Positions 63,013 through 64,000 of a stretch of 64,000 nt of DNA are shown one piece after another. The stretch spans positions 124,001-188,000 of the forward strand of contig CANJJE010000002.1 in NCBI GenBank assembly GCA_947474755.1, written 5' to 3'. A program made the translations under genes and the position numbers. Position 1 is the stretch's first letter, and every line of letters starts with the position of its first letter. This stretch comes from Burkholderiales bacterium. GTDB taxonomy: Bacteria; Pseudomonadota; Gammaproteobacteria; Burkholderiales; Burkholderiaceae_C. The notes beneath the pieces were generated by a model. That model was not told the origin of the DNA and did no database searches. It saw only the letters and a program-made list of their open reading frames with translations.

Positions 63013-64000
63013 TCAACCCGAGGTGGCAACGAAGGCGCGCCAGCTGCCCAGCGCAGTGATGTCGCGCGCACCCTCGGCGGCGATCGCCTCGCAGACGAAG
63101 CCCTGCACCGTGCTGCCGTCATCGAGCACGACCGTGCCGATGCCCAGCGGCGCCGGGATACCCGCGACGAAGGATCCGAACTCGCTCGCCGGCAGTTCCC
63201 AGACCTCCATGTCGATCGAGCCGCCGCCGGCATTGGCCCCAACCCTCACCATCCCGGGTCGCCACGGCGGCCCACCCGGCAGCGCGTAGAACTTGTAGAT
63301 CGGCGCACTGCGCGCTGCGCGCACCAAACTGGCGCCTCGTTGCGTCAACTGCCCGTTCAAAGGCAGCCCACTCAGGTGCGCGCCGCACACCGCGACGCGA
63401 ACGAGGCCACTCGGGAAGGCCGTCTCCGCCGGCGGCTGGGGCGGGCGGTGGGGCGCGTGGGGGGTGGCCCCGACGGTTGCGACCGACTCGGCGTGCAGGC
63501 ACGCCGCGAGGGACAGCAGGGGCAGATCCGCCCCGCTGCGGGCGATCAGGGTCACCCCGCACGGCAGGCCGCGGCCTGGGCCGTCTTCAGCGAAGCCGCC
63601 CGGCACCGCGACCGCGGCGAGATCGAGCAGGTTGACGAAGTTCGTGTAGTGGCCCAGCTGCGAGTTCAAGCGGATCGGGTCGGCCTGGACGGCGGCGATC
63701 GTGGGGTGCGTCGGCGCCGTCGGCACGACCAGGCAGTCGATATCGCGCCACACCGAACGCGTCTGGGCATCGAGCGCGCGCAGCTTGTAGAACGCCTCGA
63801 ACGTGTCTGGCGCGCTGATGCGTGCGCCAGCCTCGGTGATCGCACGGGTGACCGGGTGCAAGGCCTCGGGGTGGCGCTCGATGAAAGATCGAATGGCGGC
63901 GTAGCGCTCGGCCACCCAAGGGCCTTCGTAGAGGAGCGTGGCGACAGCGCGAAAAGGCGTCAGGTCGATCTCGACCGGCGTGCCGCCGAGTGCGACGAGG
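63013..64000 (-). CDS. atzF: Allophanate hydrolase, 5' end outside window
   Basis: The last 328 or so residues of an AtzF-type enzyme. The frame stays open to the right edge (LLYEGPWVAERYAA near 63910), so the gene begins beyond it. First comes the end of the amidase domain (DCLVVPTAPTHPTIAAVQAD, YTNFVNLLDLAAVAVPGG), then the C-terminal AtzF domain: VAVCGAHLSGLPLNGQL, FYALPGGPPWRPGMVRVG and IPAPLGIGTVVLDDG. Releases ammonia and CO2 from allophanate in urea or biuret use. The 262 bases between it and the binding-protein gene hold nothing I can name. Confidence 0.93.
   Translation of the reverse strand, partial: LVALGGTPVEIDLTPFRAVATLLYEGPWVAERYAAIRSFIERHPEALHPVTRAITEAGARISAPDTFEAFYKLRALDAQTRSVWRDIDCLVVPTAPTHPTIAAVQADPIRLNSQLGHYTNFVNLLDLAAVAVPGGFAEDGPGRGLPCGVTLIARSGADLPLLSLAACLHAESVATVGATPHAPHRPPQPPAETAFPSGLVRVAVCGAHLSGLPLNGQLTQRGASLVRAARSAPIYKFYALPGGPPWRPGMVRVGANAGGGSIDMEVWELPASEFGSFVAGIPAPLGIGTVVLDDGSTVQGFVCEAIAAEGARDITALGSWRAFVATSG

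Overview
The window is high-GC, densely packed chromosomal DNA from a beta-proteobacterium of the order Burkholderiales. Gene content (formaldehyde-activating enzyme, CbbA-type aldolase, the pgk-pyk-fba-purC run, hpf-ptsN-hprK, yhdP-nitrilase) best fits the Rubrivivax/Leptothrix/Methylibium group; this placement is inferred from gene content, not from a database search. I saw no tRNA, rRNA, insertion sequence, prophage or CRISPR array. Both ends cut genes: a carbon-nitrogen hydrolase at the left and an allophanate hydrolase at the right.

Layout. 1-7.6 kb: envelope protein YhdP, a nitrilase-family gene and GlnE. 7.6-21.2 kb: a photo-oxidative stress and membrane-lipid island. A leftward unit holds a B12-dependent CarH/LitR-type light regulator, a DUF2256 protein, an iron-sulfur photolyase, a soluble diiron (acyl-ACP-desaturase-like) protein and heptose-1-phosphate adenylyltransferase. 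A secreted glutathione peroxidase is divergent. After a 449-base leader with attenuator-like structure comes a nine-gene rightward operon: FAD oxidoreductase, DUF1365, cyclopropane-synthase-type methyltransferase, chalcone-isomerase-fold protein, MFS, DUF3833, SDR, NTF2-like and a second FAD oxidoreductase. This gene set resembles the singlet-oxygen/furan-fatty-acid operons of other Proteobacteria, but here it sits next to a B12 photoreceptor and no ECF sigma factor is present.

21-30 kb: MFS transporter with a coupled 56-residue membrane protein, CorA, hibernation factor, EIIA-Ntr, HPr kinase, Fur, BamE, DapB, ExbBD-type pair, and a GTP cyclohydrolase II fused to a decayed DHBP-synthase domain. 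30-34 kb: biotin operon bioA-bioF-bioD with a perfect palindrome at its promoter. 34-44.9 kb: HD-GYP-related protein, molbindin, MOSC protein, flavin reductase, a ChaN/redoxin/DsbD redox unit, formaldehyde-activating enzyme facing FolB, and AzlCD. 44.9-52.9 kb: pgk, pyk, fba, purC, an unknown protein and a PabB-PabC fusion.

53-64 kb: small unknowns and a lone GGDEF protein, then a leftward, almost gapless eight-gene operon: membrane di-iron desaturase/hydroxylase, two SDRs, a DMT exporter, creatininase-family hydrolase, isochorismatase-family amidase, metallo-beta-lactamase-fold lactonase and an unknown protein. It is preceded by a NitT/TauT-type binding protein and an allophanate hydrolase. 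It reads as an uncharacterised catabolic pathway for an amide- or lactam-containing nitrogen compound, and with the light/lipid island it is the best candidate here for undescribed biology.
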